From assembly GCA_032209605.1 (NCBI GenBank), contig JASFXZ010000013.1, positions 6,409,401 to 6,473,400 of the forward strand: 64,000 nucleotides of DNA, written 5' to 3'. The stretch comes from Mactromeris polynyma (taxonomy: Eukaryota > Mollusca > Bivalvia > Venerida > Mactridae). A program made the position numbers and the translations under genes. Below the pieces are notes generated by a model. That model was not told the origin of the DNA and did not search any database. It saw only the letters and a program-made list of their open reading frames with translations. This document shows positions 14,131 through 26,229 of the stretch, piece by piece (position 1 is the stretch's first letter; the number at the start of each line of letters is the position of its first letter).

Positions 14131-14784
14131 GCATATTATTTGTCCCGACTTTTGTCTGAGATTATAAACATACAGTAGAACCCCGTTGGCTCGAACTCGA
14201 CGGGACTGACAAAATTTGTTCGAGTAAAAGGTTGTTCTGTAATATGTATCAATAATGATAAGTGAAGAATAATTGGTCTTTGATTAAATTACTTTTGAAC
14301 CCAAATTTACTCATCAGTAACAGCAAAACGCAGCAGCTAGTTGGAACTAGATGACGACTTATTCAAATATTAGTTTTTTATGGTTTTATGGCATTAAGTA
14401 CATTCACACATAAGAGTGCGTACTGTATTTATAAGGGACGTTGGTGTATAATGTTATGGACATTCATTAATGTGCCATATTCGTGGTGCAGTACTGATAT
14501 TCAGTAAAATATTTCAGATTTCATTGAACTCTTCTCATAAGTTTTATATTTTATTCCTCAAATATGCTCAGCACATTTAGACAAAATCAAACACATTTAC
14601 CAAAAACAAAAAATAAAAAATACCCACAAAGAACAAATATGTTACGTATTTAATGTTTGTGTAATTAAAAAAATGTCGTTTGTTAAAGTAAATAAGCAAT
14701 CAAAACTTGAATGTTCATAGATTACGCCCCGATGGCAATACAGCATGTGGATTGTCGGCGAGTGTTAAACTTCCACTCTACCTT

Positions 14785-17700
14785 TTAGAATAACTTAAAG
14801 AAATCCGGCAAGACAATTGATGGAATTGACTGGTTTTGTAAAGAACGAACATCGTTGAAATGTGTCATATTGAAGATTATAGCAATTTCCCTACACTGTG
14901 AATGTACAAGATTAACAACATTATACAGCATAGTATACCGCCACCAATATGCATTGTTCTTTTTTCTCATTTCAAAATGCTCCCTTGCAGATTCATCGAA
15001 AACCAATCTCAGATTTGTATTCGTATTTACGGTCAAGTGTTTCATTCCAAGGTAATCATACAGAAGACTAATCTTTCCTGACTGGTCACTTATAATATCC
15101 TCATAAAAGACAAATTTCAATCTATTCTTGAATTCATCAGAAGTCTTTATACCGCCTAATAAATCCACCAACATCTTCTCACATAGAATTCTAGACTCTT
15201 GGAATATGTTGCCTATTGGATACAATCGCCAGTTCATTCGACTGTTGATAACAGATCTAGGATCTCTGTATAAATGTATCACTTTAAGATTGTCAAACCG
15301 TTTTAAGAGTTTTTCCAAGGATCCTGTTGTTATTCGTACCACTTTAGTTACCACATGATCCGCAGCTTTACATGTCTCCTCTAATCTTTGCAAACAGTTT
15401 CCTTTAGAATTTGGGTCCTGAGTGATACAGTCCCGATATATTTTCCAACTTGGCCCTCCAAAACAAAACATATTAGCAATTAAATGAATATTCATATACC
15501 TATGTATTATCTTTGGTAAATTATACTACATATAGGTGGTCTGATGCCATAGTGAAATAAGCCTCAAATAGGTCATTTTGAGAAGATTGACATTGAAATA
15601 TTTTGAATTTCCCAAAAAAGTCGATACTTTCTAGACAATATATGAAGTATTCATCCTGTTCTTTGGTGATATAGCTATAAATTGTTGTTTAGTTCCAAAT
15701 GATATTTATTTGTTGTTTAAAAAAGAGGATTTTGTGGGAAAGTATATTTGGGCATGTATACTTCGCCTTTAAACTTGAAATAATGGTCCTGCTATAGACT
15801 TCTTAGAAAGCTGGAAAACAGACCCAAATGAAAAGTCCTTTATGAACAGTAACAAGGATTAAATAACAATCTTCATGAAAATGTGGGTTAGTTCATTTTG
15901 GCATCAGACCTCCCATATTAGCATCAGTATATACATATACGATATAGTTAGCTTGGGTTGTTGTCAGCATGTATTATATGGTTTTGTCGTTCAATGCCTT
16001 GTATACATGTACAAGTAAGGGCACATGATAACCGTATTAAAGTTAAGAAATTGTTGACAATGTAAGCACATATAATGTTGTTGGTTGTGGATATGATGTT
16101 GATTATGAAAATGAAGACAATGCCCTCAATGGCGATAATACTGATGATGATGTTGACAATAAAGAAGATTTTGTTCTTGATGGTTATAATCGATCTAGGT
16201 GATGAAAACGATAATGGTCTCGATGTTGATAATGATAATGAAGATGACAATGTCATGATTGTTGATGATGAAGGTGGTGCTGTTTAGGCTTGACTGCTAA
16301 TATAAAGGTCTAGGGTTTGAACCCTGGATGAGGCATTTGTCCTTCACCTCTGATTCTAGGTTTCTGCGACATAGAACTACTCTCCCAAACAAAATGGTTT
16401 TTCTAGAACGCTTGTGGTACAATGTGGTTTTTGTAGTGTTATAAAAAAAGAAAATAGGTATCTCTAAAAACAAACAAAAGCTTAACCGTTTGCATTATCA
16501 TGTATTATATTGATATTTGGATGTGTACGCATATGTGTATTTAGCGTATAGTTGAATACGTGCCGGATAGAGGATATATGGAGTGCACAATGAAAGAATA
16601 TATGGATATATATAATGAATAGCGCGGTTGTTAAATGTAGATAAAACGATCTAGATGTGTTTCCCTAATGATGAAAAACAATTAGATATCAATCCATGGT
16701 GTTTACGTTTAGCAATATTATAATTGAACCAATCATTGAATTGTGTGGATAATATGCATTTAGAAGATACACCCATAGATTTACAGTAAATGTGCACAGG
16801 TTTTGATAAAATAAATGAATCAGGTAATAAACGGGTCAACGACAGTTATTCCTAATTGTTTACTAGTGACTTGGTTCCGGTGATTACTTCCAAAAATGTG
16901 CATCGAAATTGATTACTGGATAAATGTGAACCTACCTCCAATGTAATTTGATGGATGAAACCATGAGGCCACAAGGTTACTTATCCTGCTAAAATCACAT
17001 CTGTATATATCTGTCAGTACATCTACTAGTACATCTATAGGCGTGTCGTATCTGTAAAAGAGAGAAAATATGTTGCTACAGGGAACACCACATACATAAG
17101 ACAGTGCCTCCCCACACAGACCTCCAGGAAAACAACAATTCTTAAAACATAAGGCATTTGAGGAGATTCAAGGGCACACACGTTAGGCAACCGGTGCGCA
17201 AGGAATGGCCTGGTCGACCATAAGGGATAACTAGGAGAATCAAAAAGGACACACAGGGTTAATGGATTGAAAAGTTCACAGGACAAGTTAAGACAGCTGG
17301 CAACCGTAGGCCGAAACTGGGAGAAAATAATATGAACACTATATGAAGTGAAAGAATTGCACATAAAACATAAAAAAGACATTTATTATCTAATTTTCAT
17401 CAAATTTTGATTAAACCTGGTAAGAAGTCCTCAACAAAATATCAAAATTACGTTCAAAACTGGGTTATCTACAATTTAAAAACAGATCAAATCAAAGGAG
17501 TACCACGTTAACACTATTGAGGCCATTTTTATCTCCTGATAAATGTACGTTACGTTCGTTTCATATCGTAGTACAATACAGAATGGCTGCATATTGCAAT
17601 GTACTGATATATCGTGATACCCCTAAACACGGCCATATGATATATAACTTGCATTACCGTACTTCCTTCTGGTAGAACTTATTGATATCGACAACTGAAT

Positions 17701-20700
17701 AATCATCTTTGCCAAAATATTCGTCTTTTGAATGATGTTTTATTTCATCACGTGTTCTTATGTTATAGTTAAGTTGGGTACTTGTAATCTTCCTGAAAAT
17801 GACGCAAACGTGATGAGATTGAATCGTAAAATACTATGATATGAATCAGTGTGACATTAACCTCTCCAGAGCGACAGTCTCAAAAAACGAACCTCTTTTA
17901 TAGAACGCTATCAATGTTCTGGTAATATAACTTACAGTCAATTTTACGTCCCTAGAGAAACAAACTCTCATCTACTGTCGATATTAATTTAATTTCCCAA
18001 CCAGTGTTGCTCTGAAGAAGTTGTGCACATTGCTGAATACATGTACTCTTTACCATAACAATTAGCTGCGTATCTTTTCTTAGCACTTTCCTTGTTTGAA
18101 CTGATGTATTTACGACAATGACCTTACCTGTCACTGGAGTAACAAAATAAACTTCAGTTGTGCGGACTTTTCGAGACACAATATCCTCCTTTGGCGATCG
18201 CGCCAATAAAGAAACGGCAAAATTGCATTAGGTGGAACCATTATAACAGTTCGATGTGTGCGGACAAAATCTTTTAAAGTGCATACACTTTTATTTTTGA
18301 TGTCAAAGTTGAATTAACATGAACATTGAAATAGAACATATTTAAAGTAATAACCATGAAAGAAGTGCCCATGGTTGGATTAGTTTGGTTTTTTCATGTT
18401 CATCAAAATGTGTAACACAAAGCGCCTTGAATTAGTTCAATATCGAATGATCAGTATTTCTTTTGAAATTAGTTATTTAGTGTTTCTTTACTTAGAAGGC
18501 ATACAATAACAAAATATATTCTGAAATTAATTATGCTATTTTTTTTGAAATACCAGTCTATTATATCTAAATATACTTTGTTACTCTGGTGCACGTGGAG
18601 CACTATCTATGTACGCTAATTGATATAAAGAATTGTTTTGTTCTGATGAATTGCTTATATGGCGTAAACAATGTTTGCTTCAGGTTTACCGACCCACCCT
18701 ATTTTTTTACCCCGACCCTAGAACATTTTTTCACGTGTTAACGTTTTCCTTTTGGTAAAATTTCTTCTTTTTGGTAAGAATTTTTATGTGATTTTGTATG
18801 CCCCCACCCTGAAAAGGGGGAGGGGCATAAAGATATGCCCTTGTCCGCCTGTCGTCCGTCCGTCTGTCCGTCCTTCCGTCCGTCACAAAATGTTGTGTCA
18901 CTCATATCACCAAAAGAATATGAGCTAGACTCATAAAACTTTACAAGAATGTTAACCACCATGTGAAGTCGTGCACCTGCGGTTTCATGTTTGGCTATGC
19001 CCATCAAATGCACAGTTATGGCCCTTGACTCAGTTAAAACATAGCCTTCAGAGTATGCAATATTGCGTCACTCGTATCTCCAAAATTATATGAGCCAGAG
19101 TCATAATACTTTACAGGAATGTTCACCAACCTGTATAGTTGTGCACCTGGGGTTTCATGTATGGTTACGCCCAGTATGTGCAAAGTTATTTCCCTTGACT
19201 TATCACGATAATCAATACAGTTGTTCACTTGGTAATTTTGATATCCATTCACAAACTATGAGCAGAATAATAGCATTTGCTTTTGTGACAAAGGCTGCTA
19301 GTGGGGGCATCTGTGTCCTATGGATGCATTCTAGTTATGTTTAAGTTCATAGTTCTGCCCAGTTATTAGACGCTTTACGAGTATTCCAGCTATAGGGCAT
19401 TATATAGACCTTGGTTAAACATTATCCATGTAAAAAGGGATAGGGGATTTAACACATATTCAATCTGTGTTTAATTTTCTTCCTTTGAAAATAAAAAAAA
19501 TCTCCCAAAAAAATTCAGACTCTGTCTACCTTATTTTTTGGGCATGAAACCTGAAACAAACATATGTTTAGGCCTAAATAAAGCAATAGACATACTGTTT
19601 TAACAATTGTACTGCTCGAGGTAGATATATGTGCATTGTAGTCAGCGATTGAATATTACCGACCTGCAAGTCGCATGTACGCTACACTCTTTGTCGGGAG
19701 AATCAAAAAATTTCCCCGGACCGAAGTTCAACAAAGGTTCAAAGATATAGAAGGAATCATTTCTGCAAAAAAAGAACTACAATTACATAGTGTGAAGGAT
19801 TAATGAAAATTACTAAAAAAATCGTAAAAAATAATATTTCGAACAACATTCTAATTTGGCGCTTATAGGTTTATTAATATTTTTTAAACAATGAAAATTC
19901 AACAATGCAAACACCATTGTATAAATAATTTCTACCTGCAACTTGTGTACAATATAATCCTCTTTGACCCTCGGGTGAAACATACGACAGATCAACAGCA
20001 GCATCTCGGGTAACGATAAAGATAAAGAAGCTTTCTTTAAGGTCGCATATGATCAACAAGTAACATGAGCTACAAAGCTCGTATGTGACCAACAAGGTAT
20101 CCACTAACAGATACTTACCTGGGCTTATTTATCTCCTGATACTACTCTTTTCTTTTACTGAGTGCCTAGTGACGCGGTCAGGGATCGAACCCACAACCTC
20201 CCGCACTAAAGGCGGACAATCTACCAAGTGAGCTAATGAGGCGGTGTATTAATTGAAGCGCTGAAAGCACTGTATATGTTCGGTATTTAACACTGGTTTG
20301 GTGTTCAATATCTTCAGATTCACAGAAAGTACAATGTAAATGTCAGGCTATAGTTATCGAATTATATGTCTCGAATGGGATTCGAACCCGCAGCGAATAA
20401 AGGGCAAGTTAGCTTTTATTAATATAAATACTCAATCACATTTCAGCCTTTTCTAATGTTGATAGAAATCTTCACAAATCGACATTATCCTTTTCTAATT
20501 TTGATAGAAATCTTTACAAGTCGACATTATCCTTTTCTAATTTTGATAGAAATCTTTACAAGTCGACATTATCCTTTTCTAATTTTGATAGAAATCTTTA
20601 CAAGTCGACATTATCCTTTTCTAATTTTGATAGAAATCTTTACAAGTCGACATTATCCTTTTCTAATTTTGATAGAAATCTTTACAAGTCGACATTATCC

Positions 20701-23700
20701 TTTTCTAATTTTGATAGAAATCTTTACAATTCGACATTATCCTTTTCTAATTTTGATAGAAATCTTTACAAGTCGACATTATCCTTTTCTAATTTTGATA
20801 GAAATCTTTACAATTCGACATTATCCTTTTCTAATTTTGATAGAAATCTTTACAAGTCGACATTATCCTTTTCTAATTTTGATAGAAATCTTTACAAGTC
20901 GACATTATCCTTTTCTAATTTTGATAGAAATCTTTACAAGTCGACATTATCCTTTTCTAATTTTGATAGAAATCTTTACAAGTCGACATTATCCTTTTCT
21001 AATTTTGATAGAAATCTTTACAATTCGACATTATCCTTTTCTAATTTTGATAGAAATCTTTACAAGTCGACATTATCCTTTTCTAATTTTGATAGAAATC
21101 TTTACAATTCGACATTATCCTTTTCTAATTTTGATAGAAATCTTTACAAGTCGACATTATCCTTTTCTAATTTTGATAGAAATCTTTACAATTCGACATT
21201 ATCCTTTTCTAATTTTGATAGAAATCTTTACAAGTCGACATTATCCTTTTCTAATTTTGATAGAAATCTTTACAAGTCGACATTATCCTTTTCTAATTTT
21301 GATAGAAATCTTTACAATTCGACATTATCCTTTTCTAATTTTGATAGAAATCTTTACAAGTCGACATTATCCTTTTCTAATTTTGATAGAGATCTTTACA
21401 ATTCGACATTTTCGTGTGAATTTTGGACTTCAAAGGATTATGGCATGGGTAAGAATGAAGTAAAACAAAGTTAGTCAATTCATATTTCTCTGTACATGTA
21501 TTTATTTTGGAAAGTATGATAATATAAAAAGTGACTAGATAGAAAAGCAGTACACATACACTATAACATGTACTGTAAAATTAAAGCGTACTCATTTTTC
21601 ATGACCTGCAATCTAGAAAAGGTAATGTCTGTATTAACTCTAGTATTAAGTTCTAATAATGAAATTAAGGATTGAAAGTTGTTACCTATATCCAAGGGCC
21701 TGGCCTAGAAACGTTGATCCGCTGCTCATGTAAGAGTTTATTAACACATTCTGTCGAGACGTTGCCACGGTAACCTTCTCAGGTTTTGGTAAATTTACAC
21801 TTATGACGTCCATTGTGTAATCTTCGCCGAACGGAACTGATAACGAGAACCAAAGGTCTGAGATATGTTTAGTGCACGAGTACTAGGACAAATCAGAGAG
21901 ATTCTCTTGCATGCAAGCAACTAGTTTTATAAATGAATTCCATCGTAGCGTCCACTGCGCACTAAACGGCGAGATATTTTCATGAATGAAATCGTAGTAG
22001 ATGCTAACATCAGCGCATGAATTTCATTATATTGGAATGAAAATTATGCACATGTTTAAACCAATGTGCTATAAAGGATTAGAAATTCTTAATTATTGAC
22101 GATTATTTAACAATTTTCAGCGTTTGGGAGAAAGATTTATCTTAGGTAGTAAAATCGGACTCAGAACATATTCGATAATCGATTCTCAATGGGAGAAGTT
22201 GTTTCGCCTCACAGTCGGATTTGTTCATTTTCTTTTATATACACTAATACACTGCATTGTTAACAGCTGTGATTTGTATCACTAATGATTATTAGCATGT
22301 AAGACATTTGTATTACCTTTCAGAATCTTTGTATCAAGCAAACACAAAACAAGACATTATTAGCACAAGGGATGTCAACGAATATTTGTTAAATTATGTT
22401 TCCATGTATATCAGTTTAATACAAGTGTTATAAATTTCTACGGTCCAGTAATAGTCTTATTGAATGATATGTTACATGTAAAAAAAACGTGTTAATACAT
22501 GTCATGTTGTATTTTAGGGTGCTCTAAGAAAAGAAACACCGTGGTGATGACATTTTGGCCATGTCTTAATTTAAGCAATCTCGGGTTTTTACAGCTTGAA
22601 TGATCAATTTAAACTTAAAATTAAAGTTAAAAATATTGATATAAAAAATGAAATGTTGCTGTCAGCGCATTTATCTCGACCTAAGTTGTTTAACTTCATT
22701 TGTATGGAACGCCAAACCTACATACACTCAAATAAATGGAGAGTTCTTCAATTATTTGGAGAGCCCCCAGTTCAATTGAAGAGAGCTCCAATTGAATTAA
22801 TGATAGCATCAATTGCATTAGAGCTCTCTCCAAATCAACTCAATTGGTGATAAAAATAAACAAACGGAAGACGGTTTATAATTGCTTGAGTCTTCATTTC
22901 GTACTCTCGACACGTGTTATAGTGATTCGTGAAAATATTATTCCACGAAATTTGAAATCATTAACTTCAACCTATTATTGGTTACATTTGCAGTTTTATT
23001 TGGGTAATTTCATGAAACAAGAGAAGGAATAAGTAACTACAGGGAACGTCGCGTACGTAAGACAGTGCCTCCCCACGCAGATCTCCGGGAAAACAACAAT
23101 CCATAAAACATAAAGAACTTAAGAAGGTTAAAGGGTACATACGTAAGCGAACAGAGGCGCATGGAATAGCCTGGCAGACCATAAGGAATAACTAGGAGAA
23201 TCAAAGACGACAAACAATGAAGGGGGATTAATGGATGGAAAAGATCACAATACACATGTTTAAGACTCGCCTTGTTCATTCGTTTCCTCAACATTCCGAT
23301 GTTCACATCGACGTTTGTGTGTCAAGATGACTGAAATGTAAATAATATAATATGAACACAACTCATCGAACCTAAGTCACCAAGTACAACTCATCACATG
23401 AAAAAGGCTAGCTACGTAATATATAATATTTGATACAAATGTAGAAAAGAAACATAAAAAATTCCCATTTTTCATATTGAGTAATACTTTTATTATATTC
23501 TGTGGAAGAAAAACGGAGAACAGAGATGGTAGTGAACAATAAAAAAAATGTAAGTATTATAAATTAATCATTTTGTTCGTCTGTCTAAGTCTTTGATATC
23601 TAACCAATATGTTAGTATGTTGATCAAGAGACGGCCGCTCTGTAGAGTATGTTGATTGTGAGACGGCCGCTCTGTAGAGTATGTTGATTGTGAGACGGCC

Positions 23701-25910
23701 GCTCTGTAGAGTATGTTGATTGTGAGACAGCCGCTCTGTAGAGTATGTTGATTGTGAGACGGCCGCTCTGTAGAGTATGTTGATCAAGAGACGGCAGCTC
23801 TGTATAGTATGTTGATCAAGAGACGGCAGCTCTGTAGAGTATGTTTATCAAGAGACGGCAGCTCTGTAGAGTAAGTTGATCAAGAGACGGCTGCTCTGTA
23901 CATTACGTTGATCAAGAGACGACCGCTCTGTATAGTATGTTGATCAAGAGACGGCCGCTCTGTATATTACGTTGATCAAGAGACGACCGCTCTGTACATT
24001 ACGTTGATCAAGAGACGACCGCTCTGTAGAGTATGTTGATCAAGAGACGACCGCTCTGTAGAGTAGGTTGATCAAGAGACGGCTGCTCTGTAGATTACGT
24101 TGATGTTCAAGAGACGACCGCTCTGTAGATTACGTTGATGTTCAAGAGACGGCTGCTCTGTAGATTACGTTGATGTTCAAGAGACGACCGCTCTGTAGAT
24201 TACGTTGATGTTCAACAGACGGCTGCTCTGTAGATTACGTTGATGTTCAAGAGACGGCTGCTCTGTAAATTACGTTGATGTTCAAGAGACGGCTGCTCTG
24301 AAGATTACGTTGATGTCCAAGAGACGACCGCTCTGTTGATTACGTTGATGTTCAAGAGACGGCTGTTCTGTAGATTACGTTGATGTTCAAGAGACGGCTG
24401 CTCTGTAGATTACGTTGATGTTCAAGAGACGACCGTTCTGTAGATTACGTTGATGTTCAAGAGACGGCTGCTCTGTAGATTACGTTGATGTTCAAGAGAC
24501 GGCTGCTCTGTAGATTACGTTGATGTTCAAGAGACGACCGCTCTGTAGATTACGTTGATGTTCAAGAGACGACCGCTTATTAGATTATGTTGATTAAGAG
24601 ACGGCTGCTCTGTAGATTACGTTGATGTTCAAGAGACGACCGCTTATTAGATTATGTTGATTAAGAGACGGCTGCTCTGTAGATTACGTTGATGTTCAAG
24701 AGACGACCGCTTATTAGATTATGTTGATTAAGAGACGGCTGCTCTGTAGATTACGTTGATGTTCAAGAGACGACCGCTTATTAGATTATGTTGATTAAGA
24801 GACGGCTGCTCTGTAGATTACGTTGATGTTCAAGAGACGACCGCTTATTAGATTATATTGATTAAGAGACGGCTGCTCTTTAGATTACGTTGATTTTCAA
24901 GAGACGACCGCTTATTAGATTATGTTGATTAAGAGACGGCCGCTCTGTAGCCTATGTTGATTAAGAGACGACCGCTCTGTACATTACGTTGATCAAGAGA
25001 CGACCGTTATGTAGATTATGTTGCTCAAGATACATGCGAAAGACATCACGACTGTCAAACAGAAAGTATTGTTAAGCTTAGCTTTTTGTAAAATACATTC
25101 TTACAATTGTGCATAAATGTTGCACATAACGTTGTGATGAACGCTTTAGAGTATACCGTTCAACAGCTCCATAGCAGCCATCTCTTTAGCAACAGAAATA
25201 ATTCTTCTTCAAGTAAAAATACCACAAATTTAACGTCCCAAGTGTAACAACCTCTCAACAGCAGACGAATTTCATATAGTCAAAGTCAAATCTATTTAGT
25301 AGTTAAAGGTCATCGGCCCAAAATACATGTCAATATAGTTCAATGGTTGTGTCAAATATGCTAGTATATATATTATGATAGCTACAATTAATAATTTCCT
25401 AATTCAAACGTTTTTCTATGAACAATGCTAATTTGAATATTGCTTTTGGATTTTCTGTACTTAAAAGCCTATAAAAGCTATTAATATTGTTATTTCCCCA
25501 TATACCAGTTGACTAATTATTGTCTTCTAATATGGTCAGATTTCGAGCATTGAAATTCACACTCAATAATATGAATATTTCTATGTTTTAAACAATGACT
25601 ACAGTACCTCTCACCACGAGGAATGTTATTACATCTCCCTGTTACAACATGAAACCGATGACTATAGGGGGTTGTCTTTGAGAGTTGCACTGTGTTCAGA
25701 CTTGCAACGAAACACGATAACATGTTTAACACTTAATTGTGAAATGAATTCACCCAAACGCATGTTGCTCGTTGTTTGATCAAAACTACATAAAAACGAA
25801 TACATTTACTCACGTAAAGCGCAGACAATAAACAACAAAACTATCCAAACGAAACAACTAGAACGCATATGCGAACATCGACGATAAAATGTTGACCGTA
25901 TCCAAGACAT
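14785..25910 (-). CDS. Carbohydrate sulfotransferase (CHST-like), paralog B, six exons, complete
   Basis: Exons on the minus strand: 25910-25814, 21836-21686, 19762-19664, 17792-17658, 17051-16936, 15455-14785. They sum to 1269 nt (422 aa plus stop) with phases identical to paralog A. The N-terminus starts MSWIRSTFYRRC and is followed by a hydrophobic anchor. Exon 2 encodes the same 5'-PSB (SYMSSGSTFLG) with almost no change from A. Exon 6 carries the 3'-PB (VIHLYRDPRSVINSRM). Exon 3 is two codons shorter than in A and strongly diverged. The exon 6 acceptor reads GGAG rather than GCAG, a weaker site. Intron 1 (about 4 kb) holds a 1.4-kb minisatellite and intron 2 a 42-bp satellite and a SINE head. 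Likely a PAPS-dependent glycan sulfotransferase in the Golgi; substrate unknown. No disabling mutation is seen. Confidence 0.88.
16277..16400 (+). mobile_element. SINE fragment
   Basis: AGGGTTTGAACCCTGG (B box) followed by CACCTCTGATTCTAGG, the core motif shared with the SINEs at 48525 and 62799. In intron 5 of sulfotransferase B. Confidence 0.55.
17054..17345 (-). repeat. Dispersed repeat family F, copy 2, abutting a splice acceptor
   Basis: Nearly full copy of family F whose 3' end (TTCTCTCTTTTA on the minus strand) lies directly before the CAG acceptor of exon 5 of sulfotransferase B. Paralog A has unrelated sequence there, so the element now supplies the polypyrimidine tract. Confidence 0.75.
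18778..19330 (-). repeat. Dispersed repeat with (GTCC)n-rich head
   Basis: Begins AAAAGGGGGAGGGGCATAAA, then a run of GTCC/GTCT repeats, then two diverged copies of a segment (TATGAGCYAGASTCATAA to TATGCCCA / TACGCCCA, about 165 bp apart). This arrangement is common as interspersed repeats in molluscs. Lies in intron 3 of sulfotransferase B. Confidence 0.6.
20166..20245 (-). mobile_element. tRNA-derived SINE head
   Basis: Minus-strand TTAGCTCACTTGGTAGA (A-box-like) and GTGGGTTCGATCCCTG (B box) are spaced as in a Pol III internal promoter. The acceptor-stem ends do not pair, so this is a SINE rather than a tRNA gene. Located in intron 2 of sulfotransferase B. A second B-box-like fragment (GGGATTCGAACCCGC) is at 20378. 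Confidence 0.7.
20456..21412 (+). repeat. 42-bp satellite-like array, 23 units
   Basis: Unit TTTTGATAGAAATCTTTACA plus AGTCGACATTATCCTTTTCTAA. Units are almost identical except for a single G/T switch (AAGTCGAC or AATTCGAC). The order of the variants is N,S,S,S,S,S,I,S,I,S,S,S,S,I,S,I,S,I,S,S,I,S,I if scored by the encoded residue, so blocks of several units have been copied together. It lies in intron 2 of sulfotransferase B. Confidence 0.95.
22735..22850. repeat. Cluster of short interleaved palindromes
   Basis: Alternating GGAGAG / GAGAGCTC / CAATTG motifs in both orientations form several overlapping hairpins. The type occurs as dispersed repeats in molluscan sequence. It lies in intron 1 of sulfotransferase B and contains no gene. 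Confidence 0.4.
23029..23255 (-). repeat. Dispersed repeat family F, copy 3
   Basis: Shares the GGAACGTCGCG, GTCTTACG and CCTAGTTATTCC segments with the other copies. Lies in intron 1 of sulfotransferase B. Confidence 0.65.
23625..25030 (+). repeat. 32-35 bp minisatellite, about 42 units with subfamilies
   Basis: Core GAGACGGCCGCTCTGTAGAG followed by TATGTTGATNNN. Successive zones show a 32-bp form with TTGATTGT, a TTGATCAA form, a 35-bp form with TTGATGTTCAA, and then a 67-bp dimer alternating GACGACCGCTTATTAG with GACGGCTGCTCTGTAG units. It fills about a third of intron 1 of sulfotransferase B and is richer in CpG than its surroundings. Confidence 0.95.
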
Positions 25911-26229
25911 GGTTGTAACAGAATGCGGAATTGTTTATCTTTTGCTTATGCATACTTATACATCTACTCATCATGAAATACTGATCAACGTGGTGGTTTA
26001 TTTCAATTAACATTTCCCCAGGCGGGACAACCTTACAGCAATATATTAAAATAGTAAATTCATAGATAACAAAACTAAGTACATGTATCAACAAATCAAC
26101 TGGAAAGATAACGTTAAAGAGAACAGTCTGTTATGTATCTCCTCTTATCATCCGGGTACAAATTGCTACTTATAGTAATGTTAAGCATTTTGATACAACT
26201 ATCAATGAAAGACAATGTTACTCATAAAA

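Noticed and set aside
17952..18206. 84-codon minus-strand frame in intron 3 of sulfotransferase B, with a VYFVTPVT stretch also seen in A near 5040
   Set aside because: The similarity is explained by the duplication. In A the frame is broken, and the flanking exons already join in phase without it.
20166..20245. tRNA gene
   Set aside because: A and B boxes are present but the acceptor stem does not pair and the sequence continues as a SINE body. The same reasoning applies to 62801-62875 and 48610-48690.
20456..21463. 335-codon open frame with a 14-residue repeat (LILIEIFTSRHYPF)
   Set aside because: It is a 42-bp tandem array whose unit is a multiple of three with no stop codon. It lies inside an intron of a minus-strand gene, has no splice or start context, and its variation is at one base only.
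23625..25030. CRISPR-like appearance (repeated about 20-bp core with short variable parts)
   Set aside because: The variable parts are themselves repeats of a few subtypes, with no unique spacers, and the context is an intron of an animal gene.
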